A stretch of 64,000 bases of DNA from Chryseobacterium elymi (GTDB lineage: Bacteria > Bacteroidota > Bacteroidia > Flavobacteriales > Weeksellaceae): positions 124,001 through 188,000 of the forward strand of contig NZ_QNUH01000001.1 in the NCBI RefSeq assembly GCF_003385495.1. The letters are read 5' to 3'. Below the pieces are notes generated by a model. That model did not search any database and was not told the DNA's origin. It saw nothing but the letters and a program-made list of their open reading frames with translations. Made by a program: the position numbers and the translations under genes. Numbering within the stretch: position 1 is the stretch's first letter; each line of letters starts with the position of its first letter. Shown piece after piece: positions 62,503 to 64,000 of the stretch.

Positions 62503-63608
62503 TTAGCTCTTTTCAGATACAGGTATAAGGTAAGCGGAAAAAATACCATATTAGGAAGCCACATGGCCACGGCCGGCGAAAGACTTCTGTTCTCTGAAAC
62601 TACTTTTAAGGCTTCAAAGGAGAAAACGAAAACAAACGCCAGAGAAATCCCTATCGCCAGGTTTACACCAAGACCTCCTCTCTTCTTCTGAGACGCCAGC
62701 GAAAGTGCCAGGAATGTTAAAATAATAATAGCAACCGGCATTGAAGTTCTCTGATGAAATTCATTAAGATAAGAATTCAGATTACTGTTTCCTCTTTCTT
62801 TTTCCCTGTCGATGAATTTGATAAGTTCGGGGGTGGTTTTATTCTGACCAAGCAATTCATTCGGGAAAAGCTCTTCAGGAGAATGCCCATAATTTTTCCT
62901 CATTTCAACCCCGTTACCCAGCTTTTCAGTATTATCTTTATTGACGGTTTTTTCCAGGTAGTTGGTAATGATGAACTGTTTTTTAGCTTTGTCCCAATAT
63001 ACTTCTGACCCTTTCAGCTCATAGATCATCTTTCTGTTTTTATCAAATTTCTGATAAACAAAACCTGAACCTCTGGTTTCTCTTTTATTCCAGGAATTCA
63101 CGAAGATGTATTCTGATTTACTGAACTGGGCAGACGCAGGGCCTGTCCCCAGGATCTTTTCTTTGTTCGCGGCATTATAAGTATAGGCTTCCAGCTCATT
63201 TTTCTTGATATTTGCCCACGGAAGCACCATATGATTCACCACAAGCGATATCGCTGCAATTAAGACAGATGTATACAGATAAGGTTTTGCAAATCTGTGG
63301 AAACTGGCTCCACTACTGATTACGGCAACAATTTCGGTATTATTTGCCATTCTTGATGTGAAATAAATCACAGAAATAAACACAAGGATAGCCAGGAAGG
63401 TTACGACAAGGTTAATAATCCAGAACGGATAAAAATGGATAAGGAAATACATTACATCCAGCTTGGGATCCAATGCTTTTGCATTTTCTATTCTTGGAAT
63501 CTTTTGCTGCACATCGATCACCAATACAATTATAGACAGCAATATCAGCATGAAACTGAATGTTCCAAGGTATTTTTTAATGATATATCTGTCTATAATT
63601 TTGATCAT
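62496..63608 (-). CDS. LptF/LptG family permease
   Basis: An inner-membrane subunit of the lipopolysaccharide export complex, 370 residues. Three membrane helices come first (within about 15-125), then a periplasmic domain (about 130-270), then three more. The start IIDRYIIKKYLGTFSFMLILL is characteristic of LptF/LptG (YjgP/YjgQ) proteins. It is one of two expected subunits, and the second is not in the window. It starts 13 bp after the stop of tgt, so they are co-transcribed. Which of LptF or LptG it is cannot be decided here. Confidence 0.9.
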   Translation of the reverse strand: MIKIIDRYIIKKYLGTFSFMLILLSIIVLVIDVQQKIPRIENAKALDPKLDVMYFLIHFYPFWIINLVVTFLAILVFISVIYFTSRMANNTEIVAVISSGASFHRFAKPYLYTSVLIAAISLVVNHMVLPWANIKKNELEAYTYNAANKEKILGTGPASAQFSKSEYIFVNSWNKRETRGSGFVYQKFDKNRKMIYELKGSEVYWDKAKKQFIITNYLEKTVNKDNTEKLGNGVEMRKNYGHSPEELFPNELLGQNKTTPELIKFIDREKERGNSNLNSYLNEFHQRTSMPVAIIILTFLALSLASQKKRGGLGVNLAIGISLAFVFVFSFEALKVVSENRSLSPAVAMWLPNMVFFPLTLYLYLKRANQ

Positions 63609-63621
63609 GATGTTTTGTTCT

Positions 63622-64000
63622 TTAAAGTCTCTGTCTAAGGACCGGTACTACAGATTTTTTCCATTCATAGAAATCACCTGCCACAATATGCTCTCTCGCC
63701 ACTTTTACAAGGTCCAAATAAAAGGCCAGATTATGTACGGACGCAATCTGTTTGGCAAGATATTCTTTCGACACAAATAAATGGCGCAGATATGCTTTTG
63801 AATATTCTCTGTCTACATAACTCGTTCCAAATTCATCCAGAGCAGAAAAATCACGCTTCCATTTTTCATTTTTAAGATTCATTACGCCCTGCCATGTGAA
63901 AAGCATTGCATTTCTGGCATTTCTGGTAGGCATTACACAATCCATCATATCAATACCCAAGCCGATGGACTCAAGGATATTCCATGGAGTTCCTACCCCC
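63622..64000 (-). CDS. tgt: tRNA-guanine transglycosylase, 3' part only
   Basis: Exchanges the wobble guanine for a queuosine precursor in tRNAs for Asp, Asn, His and Tyr. The gene runs off the right edge, and about 126 C-terminal codons are present. GVGTPWNILESIGLGIDMMD, then CVMPTRNARN, are the active-site segments, including the catalytic Asp region. The usual zinc site CxCxxC after this part is replaced by FGTSYVD, although the following SKAYLRHLF and the late EHIVAGDF fit the family. The ending with VLRQRL is typical of Bacteroidota. Confidence 0.93.
   Translation of the reverse strand, partial: GVGTPWNILESIGLGIDMMDCVMPTRNARNAMLFTWQGVMNLKNEKWKRDFSALDEFGTSYVDREYSKAYLRHLFVSKEYLAKQIASVHNLAFYLDLVKVAREHIVAGDFYEWKKSVVPVLRQRL

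Noticed and set aside
1..64000. CRISPR array, prophage, attachment site or replication origin
   Set aside because: No regularly spaced repeats, phage genes, integrase, flanking direct repeats next to a tRNA, or DnaA-box cluster was noticed by reading. No computation was run.

Overview
The window reads as chromosomal DNA of a low-GC flavobacterium, most likely Chryseobacterium or a close Weeksellaceae relative. The evidence is Bacteroidota-style promoters (TAnnTTTG -7 boxes), almost no Shine-Dalgarno sites, type IX secretion (T9SS) type B sorting domains, lipoproteins with acidic residues after the lipid cysteine, an exosortase XrtF pair, and the small exported protein with KDGTPDKRYKENK repeats. 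There are no rRNA or tRNA genes, no CRISPR array and no intact insertion sequence that I can see. Layout: 1-5.1 kb holds pth, two paralogous lipoproteins and three paralogous secreted proteins, all on the minus strand. 5.5-8.9 kb is mfd. 9.1-13.3 kb holds a small lipoprotein, the repeat peptide, a GH3-family acyl-adenylating enzyme, a small lipoprotein and an MFS exporter. 13.4-25.1 kb holds four large T9SS type B surface proteins in two pairs that flank dnaB-rnhA. Their N-terminal and C-terminal halves have conflicting relationships, so the halves appear to have been exchanged. 25.2-33.7 kb is metabolic: nitroreductase, nadB-nadC, a TonB-dependent receptor, asd and a CDF metal exporter. 33.8-38.3 kb holds xrtF with its partner, then a kinase / RapZ-C / nucleotidyltransferase / LOG cluster that looks like peptidoglycan amino-sugar salvage. 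38.3-45.8 kb holds small envelope proteins and a TonB receptor plus DUF5689 lipoprotein, divergent from a secreted endonuclease/phosphatase-family protein. 45.9-52.6 kb is sod, rho (with an N/Q-rich insert), DUF4293, an M28 peptidase and an ABC exporter. 52.7-56.6 kb is an accessory block: a secreted 600-aa protein, two small HTH proteins and a membrane-anchored LuxR-type regulator. 57.0-64.0 kb is the core block psd-cdsA-LUD-ftsH-rsfS, then birA, an LptF/LptG permease and the 3' end of tgt. The most system-like signal is at 52.7-56.9 kb. Two minus-strand promoters, one before the secreted protein and one before the LuxR-type membrane regulator, have the same -7 box. Each has a copy of the same 14-bp box (ACTACG-N3-GAGTA) exactly 42 bp upstream. 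A third, inverted copy lies before the HTH pair. This suggests a small regulon that includes its own regulator. Other points of note are an SSB-like acidic tail on DnaB next to RNase HI, a structured promoter-proximal segment upstream of dnaB that may be a small RNA, interlocked divergent promoters between rho and DUF4293, and five promoters placed so that the mRNA would be leaderless. Family names such as DUF4293, DUF6146, DUF6702 and DUF5689 come from recognition of the protein pattern, not from a search.
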